In this document: positions 8,526 to 16,669 of the stretch, one piece after another
Layout: the number at the start of each line of letters is the position of its first letter
Numbering within the stretch: position 1 is the first letter of the stretch
Assembly: GCF_013305725.1 (NCBI RefSeq)
Contig: NZ_CP047883.1
Coordinates: 785,001-849,000 of the forward strand
DNA: 64,000 nucleotides
Reading direction: 5' to 3'
From: Streptococcus mitis
GTDB taxonomy: Bacteria > Bacillota > Bacilli > Lactobacillales > Streptococcaceae
Program-made: the position numbers and the translations under genes
Notes under the pieces: model-generated
Told to the model about the DNA's origin: nothing
The model's input: the letters and a program-made list of their open reading frames with translations, nothing else
Database searches by the model: none

Positions 8526-9576
8526 AAAATTACAACAAATTTCGGTTCCCTTGATTTCTGTCTTCCTAGGAATTTTACTCGGAGCCATTGTCATGTGGAT
8601 CTTCGGTTATGATGCTATTTGGGGCTACGAAGAATTGTTCTATACAGCCTTTGGTAGCCTGCGTGGGATTGGGGAAATCTTCCGTGCTATGGGGCCTTTG
8701 GTCTTGATTGGTCTTGGCTTTGCTGTTGCCAGTCGTGCAGGTTTCTTTAACGTCGGGCTTCCTGGTCAGGCTTTGGCAGGTTGGATTCTCAGTGGTTGGT
8801 TTGCCTTGTCGCATCCAGATATGCCACGTCCCTTGATGATTCTAGCAACTATCGTGATTGCCCTGATTGCTGGTGGGATTGTCGGAGCGATTCCAGGTAT
8901 TCTTAGAGCCTATCTAGGGACGTCAGAGGTTATCGTAACCATCATGATGAACTACATTGTCTTGTATGTAGGGAATGCCTTTATCCATGCTTTCCCTAAA
9001 GACTTCATGCAAAGTACAGATTCGACCATTCGTGTTGGGGCTAATGCAACCTACCAGACACCTTGGTTAGCTGAGTTGACTGGTAATTCGCGGATGAATA
9101 TTGGTATTTTCTTTGCCATCATTGCCGTTGCAGTTATTTGGTTCATGCTCAAGAAAACGACTCTTGGTTTTGAAATCCGTGCGGTTGGTCTTAATTCACA
9201 TGCTTCAGAATATGCTGGTATTTCTGCAAAAAGAACGATTATCCTCTCAATGATTATCTCAGGTGCCTTGGCAGGTCTTGGTGGAGCTGTTGAAGGGCTT
9301 GGAACCTTCCAGAACGTCTATGTTCAAGGGGCGTCATTAGCTGTCGGATTTAACGGAATGGCGGTTAGTCTGCTTGCAGCCAACTCACCAATCGGTATTC
9401 TCTTTGCAGCCTTCCTATTTGGTGTTCTCCAAGTTGGAGCCCCTGGTATGAATGCGGCGCAGGTACCGTCTGAGCTTGTCAGTATTGTAACAGCGTCTAT
9501 TATCTTCTTTGTCAGTGTTCATTACCTTATCGAACGCTTTGTCAAACCGAAAAAACAAGTTAAAGGAGGTAAGTAA
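8518..9576 (+). CDS. nupB: Nucleoside ABC transporter, permease 1
   Basis: A 352-aa polytopic membrane protein of the BPD_transp_2 (branched-chain/ribose-type) permease family, with about eight to ten hydrophobic spans. The start MSKKLQQ (8518) is chosen because AAGGAG precedes it and it overlaps the ATPase stop by 8 bases. The SLAVGFNGMAVSLLAANSP segment towards the C terminus is typical of the nucleoside YufP/NupP permeases. It forms the membrane channel with the next gene product. Confidence 0.9.
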   Translation: MSKKLQQISVPLISVFLGILLGAIVMWIFGYDAIWGYEELFYTAFGSLRGIGEIFRAMGPLVLIGLGFAVASRAGFFNVGLPGQALAGWILSGWFALSHPDMPRPLMILATIVIALIAGGIVGAIPGILRAYLGTSEVIVTIMMNYIVLYVGNAFIHAFPKDFMQSTDSTIRVGANATYQTPWLAELTGNSRMNIGIFFAIIAVAVIWFMLKKTTLGFEIRAVGLNSHASEYAGISAKRTIILSMIISGALAGLGGAVEGLGTFQNVYVQGASLAVGFNGMAVSLLAANSPIGILFAAFLFGVLQVGAPGMNAAQVPSELVSIVTASIIFFVSVHYLIERFVKPKKQVKGGK

Positions 9577-9578
9577 AG

Positions 9579-10535
9579 ATGTCTATTACAACCTTGCTAA
9601 CCCTCTTGGTGTCTTCTATGCTGATTTACTCAGCCCCCCTCATCTTTACAAGTATTGGTGGTGTTTTCTCTGAACGTGGTGGTGTCGTAAACGTCGGCCT
9701 TGAAGGAATTATGGTTATGGGGGCCTTTTCTGGAGTTGTCTTTAACCTTGAATTTGCAGAACAATTTGGAGCAGCAACTCCTTGGTTATCCTTGCTAGTT
9801 GCAGGATTGGTTGGTGGTGTCTTCTCTATCATACACGCAGCAGCAACGGTTCATTTCCGTGCAGACCATGTTGTTAGCGGTACGGTATTGAACTTGATGG
9901 CGCCTGCTTTGGCTGTTTTCTTAGTGAAAGTTCTTTATAACAAAGGACAAACCGACAACCTAAGTCAGACTTTTGGACGCTTTGATTTCCCAGTCTTGGC
10001 GAATATCCCAGTTATCGGTGATATCTTCTTCAAGTCAACTAGTCTACTTGGTTATCTGGCCATTGCCTTCTCTTTCCTTGCTTGGTTTATCCTCTTCAAG
10101 ACCCGCTTTGGTCTTCGTCTTCGCTCTGTCGGGGAACACCCTCAAGCAGCGGATACCTTGGGGATCAATGTCTACAAGATGCGATATCTTGGGGTTATCA
10201 TTTCAGGTTTCCTAGGGGGAATTGGGGGAGCGATTTATGCTCAATCAATCTCAGTCAACTTCTCAGTGACAACTATTGTCGGTCCTGGATTTATCGCTCT
10301 TGCTGCGATGATCTTTGGTAAATGGAACCCAATTGGTGCTATGCTTTCTAGTCTTTTCTTTGGACTTTCACAAAGTTTGGCAGTTATTGGTTCTCAATTA
10401 CCTTTCCTACAAGGAGTGCCAGCGGTTTACCTTCAAATCGCGCCTTATGTCTTGACCATTCTTGTCTTAGCAGCCTTCTTTGGAAAAGCAGTTGCACCTA
10501 AGGCAGACGGTATCAACTACATCAAGTCAAAATAA
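9579..10535 (+). CDS. nupC: Nucleoside ABC transporter, permease 2
   Basis: A 318-aa polytopic permease, the partner of the previous one (YufQ-like), with the family motif ERGGVVNVGLEGIM near residues 32-45. The ATG follows AAAGGAGG placed inside the end of the upstream gene. It ends the nucleoside operon; its original terminator has been split by the insertion sequence directly downstream, so the operon message now runs into the element. Confidence 0.9.
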   Translation: MSITTLLTLLVSSMLIYSAPLIFTSIGGVFSERGGVVNVGLEGIMVMGAFSGVVFNLEFAEQFGAATPWLSLLVAGLVGGVFSIIHAAATVHFRADHVVSGTVLNLMAPALAVFLVKVLYNKGQTDNLSQTFGRFDFPVLANIPVIGDIFFKSTSLLGYLAIAFSFLAWFILFKTRFGLRLRSVGEHPQAADTLGINVYKMRYLGVIISGFLGGIGGAIYAQSISVNFSVTTIVGPGFIALAAMIFGKWNPIGAMLSSLFFGLSQSLAVIGSQLPFLQGVPAVYLQIAPYVLTILVLAAFFGKAVAPKADGINYIKSK

Positions 10536-10542
10536 GCATACA

Positions 10543-10561
10543 AAAAAACGTCAGTTTCAAA
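10543..10561 (+). terminator. Left arm of a split terminator, ending with the target duplication CAAA
   Basis: An A run and ACGTCAG (10548-10554) followed by TTTCAAA up to the insertion sequence border. The matching arm CTGACGT lies at 12001-12007, after the element. Joined, they give ACGTCAG-TTTCAAA-CTGACGT followed by T-rich sequence, a bidirectional terminator for nupC and plsY. Confidence 0.85.
10558..10561. repeat. Target site duplication, left copy (CAAA)
   Basis: CAAA directly before the left end of the element (TGAACTGC). The same four bases follow the right end at 11997-12000. Confidence 0.8.
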
Positions 10562-10572
10562 TGAACTGCACC

Positions 10573-10604
10573 CCAAAAGTTAGACAGAAAAATCTAACTT
10601 TTGG
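10573..10604 (+). other. Perfect 12-bp hairpin in the IS leader, covering the OrfA ribosome site
   Basis: CCAAAAGTTAGA (10573-10584) pairs without mismatch with TCTAACTTTTGG (10593-10604), loop of 8. Its left arm lies in the terminal inverted repeat and its last two bases (GG) are part of the GGAG ribosome site of OrfA. Transcripts entering from outside would fold it and mask that site; it is also followed by GTTTTT. Confidence 0.7.
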
Positions 10605-10616
10605 AGTGTTTTTATT

Positions 10617-11132
10617 ATGAAATTAACTTATGATGATAAAGTTCGGATCTATGAACTTAGAAAACAAGGATATAGCATAGAGAAGCTTTCAAATAAATTT
10701 GGGATAAACAATTCTAATATTAGGTATATGATTAAATTGATTGATCGTTACGGAATAGAGTTCGTCAAAAAAGGAAAAAATCGTTACTATTCTCCTGATT
10801 TAAAACAAGAAATGATTCATAAAGTCTTACATGAAGGCTGGACTAAAGATAGAGTTTCTCTTGAATACGGCCTCCCAAGTCGTACGATACTTCTTAACTG
10901 GCTAGCACAATACAGGAAAAACGGGTATACTATTGTTGAGAAAACAAGAGGGAGAGTACCTAAAATGGGACGTAAACCAAAGAAGAAACCCGAAGAGATG
11001 ACAGAGTTAGAACGCCTTCAAGCAGAAAACGAGTATCTGCGAGCGGAGAATGCTGTCCTAAAAAAGTTGAGAGAACTCCGCTTGAAGGAGGAAAAAGAGA
11101 AAGAAGAAAGACAGAAATTGTTCAAGAATTAA
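10617..11132 (+). CDS. IS150-type transposase OrfA (DNA-binding subunit)
   Basis: A 171-aa basic protein. The N-terminal part holds two helix-turn-helix modules (about residues 12-45 and 62-95, the IS3 OrfA pattern), and the C-terminal [21 protein letters not shown] is a leucine zipper used for multimerisation. Its stop overlaps the OrfB start (TAATG). The A-rich stretch around 11088-11110 and the -1 frame of OrfB, open for several codons before its ATG (giving TEIVQELM), are compatible with the programmed -1 frameshift that makes the OrfAB fusion in this family, although the slippery heptamer is not a textbook one. Confidence 0.9.
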   Translation: MKLTYDDKVRIYELRKQGYSIEKLSNKFGINNSNIRYMIKLIDRYGIEFVKKGKNRYYSPDLKQEMIHKVLHEGWTKDRVSLEYGLPSRTILLNWLAQYRKNGYTIVEKTRGRVPKMGRKPKKKPEEMTELERLQAENEYLRAENAVLKKLRELRLKEEKEKEERQKLFKN

Positions 11133-11965
11133 TGACTGAGTTTTCGTTAAATATTCTTCTAAAAGCCATTAAACTAGCTCGTTCGACCTACTACTATCAC
11201 TTGAAACAGCTAGACAAACCAGATAAGGACCAAGAGCTTAAAGCTAAAATTCAATCCATTTTTATCGAACACAAGGGAAATTATGGCTATCGTCGGATTC
11301 ATTTAGAATTAAGAAATCGTGGTTATGTGGTCAATCATAAAAGAGTTCAACGCTTGATGAAAGTGCTCAATTTACAAGCTAAAATGCGACAGAAACGAAA
11401 ATATTCTTCTCATAAAGGAGATGTTGGCAAGAAAGCAGACAACCTTATTCAACGCCGGTTTGAAGCATCGAAACCAATGGAAAAGTGCTATACGGATGTG
11501 ACAGAGTTTGCCATTCCAAATAGCACACAGAAACTCTATTTATCGCCTGTTTTAGATGGATTTAACAGTGAAATTATTGCTTATCATCTTTCTACTTCGC
11601 CCAACTTAGAGCAAGTAAAAACGATGTTGGAGCAGGCATTCACAGAGAAACACTACGAGAATACGATTCTCCATAGTGACCAGGGCTGGCAATACCAACA
11701 CGATTCTTATCATCAGTTTCTAGAGGGTAAGGGAATTCAAGCATCCATGTCACGTAAGGGTAACAGCTCAGACAATGGTATGATGGAGTCCTTCTTTGGG
11801 ATTCTGAAATCGGAAATGTTTTACGGTTATGAGAAGTCGTTTCAGTCGCTTAAGCAATTGGAACAAGCCATTGTAGACTATATTGATTACTACAACAATA
11901 AACGAATTAAGGTAAAACTAAAAGGACTCAGTCCTGTGCAATACAGAACTAAATCCTTTGGATAA
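11132..11965 (+). CDS. IS150-type transposase OrfB (DDE integrase domain)
   Basis: 277 aa with the rve integrase fold. The catalytic triad is visible: Asp in CYTDVTEF, Asp in LHSDQGWQY, and Glu in NGMMESFFGILKSE, with about 35 residues between the second Asp and the Glu. The N-terminal IARSTYYYHL-like segment (LARSTYYYHLKQ) and YGYRRI are typical of IS150/IS3 OrfB. It may be made by coupling at TAATG or as an OrfAB frameshift fusion. The gene is intact, so the element may be mobile. Confidence 0.92.
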   Translation: MTEFSLNILLKAIKLARSTYYYHLKQLDKPDKDQELKAKIQSIFIEHKGNYGYRRIHLELRNRGYVVNHKRVQRLMKVLNLQAKMRQKRKYSSHKGDVGKKADNLIQRRFEASKPMEKCYTDVTEFAIPNSTQKLYLSPVLDGFNSEIIAYHLSTSPNLEQVKTMLEQAFTEKHYENTILHSDQGWQYQHDSYHQFLEGKGIQASMSRKGNSSDNGMMESFFGILKSEMFYGYEKSFQSLKQLEQAIVDYIDYYNNKRIKVKLKGLSPVQYRTKSFG

Positions 11966-11996
11966 ATTAATTGTCTAACTTTTTGGGGTCAGTACA

Positions 11997-12018
11997 CAAA
12001 CTGACGTTTTATTTTTTA
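11997..12018 (+). terminator. Right target duplication (CAAA) and right arm of the split terminator
   Basis: CAAA (11997-12000) is the second target duplication. CTGACGT (12001-12007) followed by TTTATTTTTT is the 3-prime arm and T tail of the original terminator, now separated from its partner arm by 1.4 kb. Confidence 0.85.
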
Positions 12019-12650
12019 GGATGTTGGTTGGTTAGGTTCAATCCCCAAGGGACTAAATTTTCAGTCTTGTTTTTGATACGAGCGATATTGTCCTTATGGC
12101 GAATGATAATCAAGCTAGCAAGAGCTAGGATAATAGCGATGAAGAGAGGGTCATAGTTGCTCAGGATAAAACCAAAAAGTGGAAAGAGTAGAACTCCGAT
12201 GACAGCCGCGATAGATGCTGTGACACTAGATAGTGAAATCATACTACCAAGATAGAGGGTTCCAAAGAAAACAACTGCAAGGTAGAGACAGAAGACAGGT
12301 GCAAATCCGAAAATTACTCCAGCACTGGTTGCGACAGCCTTGCCTCCCTTAAATCCTGCAAAGATAGGGAAGGTATGGCCAATAACAGCCAAAAGTCCAA
12401 AGATGAGAGGCGAAACGCCTTGCAGATGAAAAATAATCGGAAGAAGGGTTGCTAGGGTTCCTTTGAAAAAGTCAATTACAAAGGTTGCCATACCAGCTTT
12501 CTTACCTAAAATGCGAAAGGTATTGGTTGTTCCAGTATTTCCAGAACCATGTTCGCGCAGATTGATTTGAAAGAATACTTGTCCAATCCAGAGACCAGAC
12601 GGAATCGAACCCAGCAGATAGGCTAGGATTAATAAAACTATTGTAATCAT
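12009..12650 (-). CDS. plsY: Acyl-phosphate:glycerol-3-phosphate acyltransferase
   Basis: Transfers an acyl group from acyl-phosphate to glycerol-3-phosphate, the first step in phospholipid synthesis, in the cytoplasmic membrane. 213 aa with about five membrane helices. The three PlsY motifs are visible: GSIPSG near residue 14, [11 protein letters not shown] near 36, and [14 protein letters not shown] near 104. Its 3-prime end overlaps the terminator now split by the insertion sequence, so its transcript probably extends into the element. Divergent from parE. Confidence 0.95.
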   Translation of the reverse strand: MITIVLLILAYLLGSIPSGLWIGQVFFQINLREHGSGNTGTTNTFRILGKKAGMATFVIDFFKGTLATLLPIIFHLQGVSPLIFGLLAVIGHTFPIFAGFKGGKAVATSAGVIFGFAPVFCLYLAVVFFGTLYLGSMISLSSVTASIAAVIGVLLFPLFGFILSNYDPLFIAIILALASLIIIRHKDNIARIKNKTENLVPWGLNLTNQHPKK

Positions 12651-12727
12651 ACTACTATTATATCATGAAATGGAGAAGAAAGGCAGAGAATCTCTTCTGA
12701 AATTGTCACAGCGGAGAAAGAAAAATT

Positions 12728-12756
12728 TTGCAAAATCCTTGGAAAACTTGTAGAAT
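12728..12756 (+). promoter_or_regulatory. Promoter of parE
   Basis: TTGCAA (12728-12733), 17-nt spacer, TAGAAT (12751-12756). Confidence 0.6.
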
Positions 12757-12785
12757 AGTAAAGATGAACGAATAGGAGGTTCCTT

Positions 12786-14729
12786 GTGTCAAAAAAGGAA
12801 ATCAATATTAACAATTATAATGATGACGCCATTCAGGTGCTAGAAGGGTTGGATGCGGTCCGAAAACGTCCAGGGATGTATATCGGATCGACCGATGGCG
12901 CTGGGCTCCACCACCTAGTCTGGGAAATTGTCGATAATGCTGTCGATGAAGCCTTGTCTGGATTTGGTGATCGTATTGATGTGACCATCAATAAAGATGG
13001 GAGTTTGACTGTACAAGACCATGGTCGTGGGATGCCGACGGGTATGCACGCTATGGGAATTCCAACTGTTGAGGTTATCTTTACCATCCTTCATGCCGGA
13101 GGGAAATTCGGTCAGGGGGGCTACAAGACATCTGGTGGTCTCCACGGGGTTGGTTCTTCCGTTGTTAATGCCCTTTCTAGCTGGTTAGAAGTAGAAATCA
13201 CCCGTGATGGTGCAATCTATAAGCAACGTTTTGAAAATGGTGGAAAACCTGTCACGACCTTGAAGAAAATCGGTACAGCACCCAAGTCTAAGACAGGTAC
13301 AAAGGTTACGTTTATGCCTGATGCGACGATCTTCTCTACGACAGATTTCAAGTACAATACCATCTCAGAGCGTCTTAATGAATCAGCCTTTCTCTTAAAA
13401 AATGTAACCTTGTCCCTTACGGACAGGCGTACAGATGAAGCGATTGAATTCCACTATGAGAACGGGGTGCAGGACTTTGTTTCTTACCTCAACGAAGACA
13501 AGGAAACCTTGACACCAGTTCTTTACTTTGAAGGTGAAGAAAATGGTTTCCAAGTGGAAGTAGCCCTCCAGTATAATGATGGATTTTCAGATAACATTCT
13601 ATCCTTTGTCAATAACGTTCGTACCAAGGATGGTGGAACGCATGAAACGGGACTTAAGTCTGCCATTACCAAGGTTATGAACGACTATGCGCGTAAGACA
13701 GGTCTTCTCAAGGAAAAAGATAAAAACCTTGAAGGGTCAGACTATCGTGAGGGGCTAGCGGCCGTTCTTTCTATCTTGGTTCCGGAAGAACACCTCCAGT
13801 TTGAGGGACAGACCAAGGACAAACTAGGAAGTCCACTAGCTCGCCCGGTTGTGGATGGAATTGTGGCGGATAAGTTGACCTTCTTCCTCATGGAAAATGG
13901 GGAGCTTGCTTCTAACCTCATCCGTAAGGCTATCAAGGCTCGTGATGCTCGTGAAGCGGCTCGCAAGGCGCGTGATGAGAGCCGGAATGGTAAGAAAAAT
14001 AAAAAAGATAAGGGCTTGTTGTCTGGGAAATTGACTCCAGCCCAGTCTAAGAATCCAGCTAAGAATGAACTCTATCTAGTCGAGGGGGATTCTGCCGGAG
14101 GTTCTGCCAAACAAGGCCGTGACCGCAAGTTCCAGGCAATCTTGCCTCTTCGTGGTAAGGTTATCAATACAGCTAAAGCCAAGATGGCGGATATCCTCAA
14201 AAATGAAGAAATCAATACCATGATTTATACTATTGGTGCGGGTGTTGGAGCAGACTTCTCCCTTGAAGATGCCAACTATGACAAGATCATTATCATGACT
14301 GATGCGGACACCGACGGTGCCCACATTCAGACTTTACTCTTGACATTTTTTTACCGCTATATGCGTCCACTAGTTGAGGCAGGCCATGTCTATATCGCTC
14401 TTCCTCCTCTTTACAAGATGTCCAAAGGAAAAGGCAAGAAAGAAGAAGTGGCCTATGCTTGGACAGACGGTGAACTAGAAGAACTCCGCATGCAGTTCGG
14501 CAAAGGAGCAACACTCCAACGATATAAAGGTCTTGGTGAGATGAATGCAGACCAACTCTGGGAAACAACCATGAATCCAGAAACGCGTACCCTCATACGT
14601 GTCACCATTGAAGACTTAGCACGCGCAGAACGTCGTGTCAATGTCCTTATGGGAGACAAGGTTGAACCACGTCGTAAGTGGATCGAAGACAATGTCAAGT
14701 TTACGCTGGAAGAAGCGACAGTGTTTTAA
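12786..14729 (+). CDS. parE: Topoisomerase IV subunit B
   Basis: The 647-aa ATPase subunit of topoisomerase IV, which separates linked daughter chromosomes. GHKL ATP-binding residues (DNAVDEAL, GRGMPTG, GGLHGVG) lie in the first 150 residues and the TOPRIM motifs EGDSAGG and DADTDGAHI near 433 and 500. Starts at GTG, 6 nt after AGGAGG. Asp435, a position tied to fluoroquinolone resistance, is wild type. No terminator follows; the next gene begins 47 bases after the stop, so parE transcripts probably enter the accessory genes before parC. Confidence 0.97.
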   Translation: MSKKEININNYNDDAIQVLEGLDAVRKRPGMYIGSTDGAGLHHLVWEIVDNAVDEALSGFGDRIDVTINKDGSLTVQDHGRGMPTGMHAMGIPTVEVIFTILHAGGKFGQGGYKTSGGLHGVGSSVVNALSSWLEVEITRDGAIYKQRFENGGKPVTTLKKIGTAPKSKTGTKVTFMPDATIFSTTDFKYNTISERLNESAFLLKNVTLSLTDRRTDEAIEFHYENGVQDFVSYLNEDKETLTPVLYFEGEENGFQVEVALQYNDGFSDNILSFVNNVRTKDGGTHETGLKSAITKVMNDYARKTGLLKEKDKNLEGSDYREGLAAVLSILVPEEHLQFEGQTKDKLGSPLARPVVDGIVADKLTFFLMENGELASNLIRKAIKARDAREAARKARDESRNGKKNKKDKGLLSGKLTPAQSKNPAKNELYLVEGDSAGGSAKQGRDRKFQAILPLRGKVINTAKAKMADILKNEEINTMIYTIGAGVGADFSLEDANYDKIIIMTDADTDGAHIQTLLLTFFYRYMRPLVEAGHVYIALPPLYKMSKGKGKKEEVAYAWTDGELEELRMQFGKGATLQRYKGLGEMNADQLWETTMNPETRTLIRVTIEDLARAERRVNVLMGDKVEPRRKWIEDNVKFTLEEATVF

Positions 14730-14775
14730 TGATTTAGTAAGATTAAGAGTGATAGCCGTAAACGAGGAGAAATTT

Positions 14776-16155
14776 ATGATTAAATTTTTGAGGAATATTG
14801 ACTATAGCACAAAAGGTGATGTGTTATCGGGATTTACTGATGAGGTAGTAAAAAATATTCTTATTGATTACTATCAAAACAATTTAAAACTTAACGAAAT
14901 TATTAAAAAATATTCTATTCATACTATAGCATCTAATTTAAGAAAAGAATTTCCAAAAGTTTCTACTTCGTTTATTTGTGAGATATGTGGTGAAGAAAAA
15001 TACATCCAACTACCGACAAAAAAGGATTATGACAAGCTAGTTAATAATGACCAGTTAGATAACTATTTCGTTCAAGACAATAGATGCTTCAGTTGTGGGC
15101 ATAAAAATAATGATGATGACTGCTCTTGTGATTATTGTTCAAAAGAAAAGCGTCGAAAAATACTGGACACTTATTTTCTTGAAGAAATTCGATATATATC
15201 CGGGTTTGGGCTACGAGAGCAGCTATATTTATCAACTATTTTACAGGGATTTAATATTAGTGAAGATGAATTTGATATTCCTTCTTTCTCGGAAATCAAA
15301 AATCAAAAATTACCACAAATGTTTTTTGATGGTAATTATCCCATTGATGAAATATACTTTCTGAAAGAAAAGAATATTTTAGAAATATCCCCAAGAAGCT
15401 CTACAACTGCATTTTGTAGTAATAAAGAAATTAAACAAGACCCCAAATTTGCAAATGAAAAATTTCCAAATGTGTTTTATAAGACAAGAGTACGTTTCTC
15501 TTTTCAAAATTTAAAAAATGTTTATTCAGAGAAAGATGAACACTGGTTTTCAAATTTTAAGTTTTTAACAAATCTTAAATTTACTGAGACTGAAATAAAT
15601 CAACTGTGGTTAGAGTTGGCTGAAAAAGAATTGTTTAAACTATTTGACTATCAATTTAGGGAGGAATTTCATTTTGAATATTCTTCAGGGTATAGCGAGA
15701 AAGATGAAAATAAGGCTAAGCAACTTATAAAAACAGAAATTAAAAATCTTTTATTTGAATATTCGCCGTCAAAAGTCTACTGTATGTTATATCAGGGAGT
15801 AAAAAAAGCTGTAACACATAAACAGAAGTATGGTATGACACATTACAGAGACAACCAAGTTCAATTTGTTATTTCTTATGGGATTAAATCATGGCTAAAA
15901 TATAATGAGGAGCGTATTAGTGATTATGATTATCCTTGGACTTCGGAGATGTCGTTAGTTTCTACTCTATTTTTTAAAAATATTTTACAGAATGATGAGT
16001 GGTTTTATAACTTAATCCCTATTGATAAAGTTGAAATTATTGAGCAAGATTTCATGGAATATTTCTGTGGTCTATCACGAGAAAAACAACTTTCATTATT
16101 AGAAAAACTATCACTAATTAGCGAGTATTCTTTACTTAGGGAAGAAACTGACTAA
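14776..16155 (+). CDS. Unknown protein, N-terminal HTH-like region and Cys clusters
   Basis: A 459-aa protein I do not recognise. The start (ATG 14776) follows GAGGAG. Residues about 25-55 (DYYQNNLKLNEIIKKYSIHT) look like a helix-turn-helix. Residues about 68-125 carry cysteine pairs CEIC, CFSCGH and CSCDYC, able to bind one or two zinc ions. Then comes a helical segment (GLREQLYLSTIL) and a long acidic/aromatic C-terminal half rich in Phe, Tyr, Glu and Lys with no known catalytic motif. No signal peptide or membrane helix. Base composition is clearly more AT-rich than parE and parC, which suggests later acquisition. It lies between parE and parC with other accessory genes; a regulatory or defence-related role is a guess. 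Confidence 0.75.
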   Translation: MIKFLRNIDYSTKGDVLSGFTDEVVKNILIDYYQNNLKLNEIIKKYSIHTIASNLRKEFPKVSTSFICEICGEEKYIQLPTKKDYDKLVNNDQLDNYFVQDNRCFSCGHKNNDDDCSCDYCSKEKRRKILDTYFLEEIRYISGFGLREQLYLSTILQGFNISEDEFDIPSFSEIKNQKLPQMFFDGNYPIDEIYFLKEKNILEISPRSSTTAFCSNKEIKQDPKFANEKFPNVFYKTRVRFSFQNLKNVYSEKDEHWFSNFKFLTNLKFTETEINQLWLELAEKELFKLFDYQFREEFHFEYSSGYSEKDENKAKQLIKTEIKNLLFEYSPSKVYCMLYQGVKKAVTHKQKYGMTHYRDNQVQFVISYGIKSWLKYNEERISDYDYPWTSEMSLVSTLFFKNILQNDEWFYNLIPIDKVEIIEQDFMEYFCGLSREKQLSLLEKLSLISEYSLLREETD

Positions 16156-16206
16156 CAAATACCCTTGCGTACCTCACTTCCCCCAAAATATCTTCCTAAA
16201 AAAGTG

Positions 16207-16230
16207 ACTGACAGAAAAAAAGTCAGTTTG
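16207..16230 (+). terminator. Weak terminator after the unknown gene
   Basis: ACTGAC (16207-16212) pairs with GTCAGT (16222-16227), followed by TTGTCT. Short stem, moderate T content. Confidence 0.4.
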
Positions 16231-16275
16231 TCTGTCTCATGGGAGAGACTGGCACAAAAATATTCAAAAAGAACA

Positions 16276-16653
16276 ATGAAAAAAGTATATGAAGTAAAAA
16301 GTTTGTCCCTGAGTGACTTAGACAACTAGGAGTTTATCGGCTTGGTAGGTCTGCACCATTCGGATTTACGGATTTTTGCTGGAAAAGAAGCTGTAGAAAT
16401 CGGCTGGCGTTTGCGAAAAGAGTTTTGGAATCGTGGTTATGAGACGGAGGCTGCCCAAGCCTGTCTAGACTTCGCTTTCCAGCAAGCTGGCTTGTCAGAA
16501 GTTTACTCTTTTACATCCTTGTACAATCTCCCTTCGCAAAAAGTCATGCAAAAGCTAGGCATGGAATTTGTCAAAGAATTTGATAATGAAAAAGTTCCAG
16601 CAGTCAGTCCTCTTTATAGACATATCCTTTACAGAATCAAGAGTTTTCACTAA
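16276..16653 (+). pseudogene. GNAT acetyltransferase remnant
   Basis: The frame from 16330 encodes the C-terminal two thirds of a RimJ/RimL-type N-acetyltransferase: FIGLVGLH, then EIGWRLRKEFWNRGYETEAAQA (acetyl-CoA-binding motif A region), then FTSLYNLPSQKVMQKLGM. The N-terminal 60 or so residues are missing. An ATG at 16276 opens the same frame (KKVYEVKSLSLSDLDN) but hits TAG at 16327. This looks like an internal deletion plus a nonsense codon. A short protein from TTG 16342 is conceivable but would lack part of the fold. Confidence 0.65.
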
Positions 16654-16669
16654 AAAGGCAGGTATTCCC

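Larger units (their letters stand above)
10562..11996 (+). mobile_element. Insertion sequence, IS3 family (IS150-like), complete
   Basis: A 1435-bp element bounded by imperfect inverted repeats: left TGAACTGCACCCCAAAAG, right (reverse complement) TGTACTGACCCCAAAAAG, both continuing to GTTAGAC. Ends are TG...CA as in IS3. A 4-bp CAAA duplication flanks it. Inside are two overlapping genes, a helix-turn-helix OrfA and a DDE OrfB, both open, so it looks active or recently active. It sits between the convergent nupC and plsY genes without breaking either coding region. I cannot give the ISfinder name. Confidence 0.93.
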
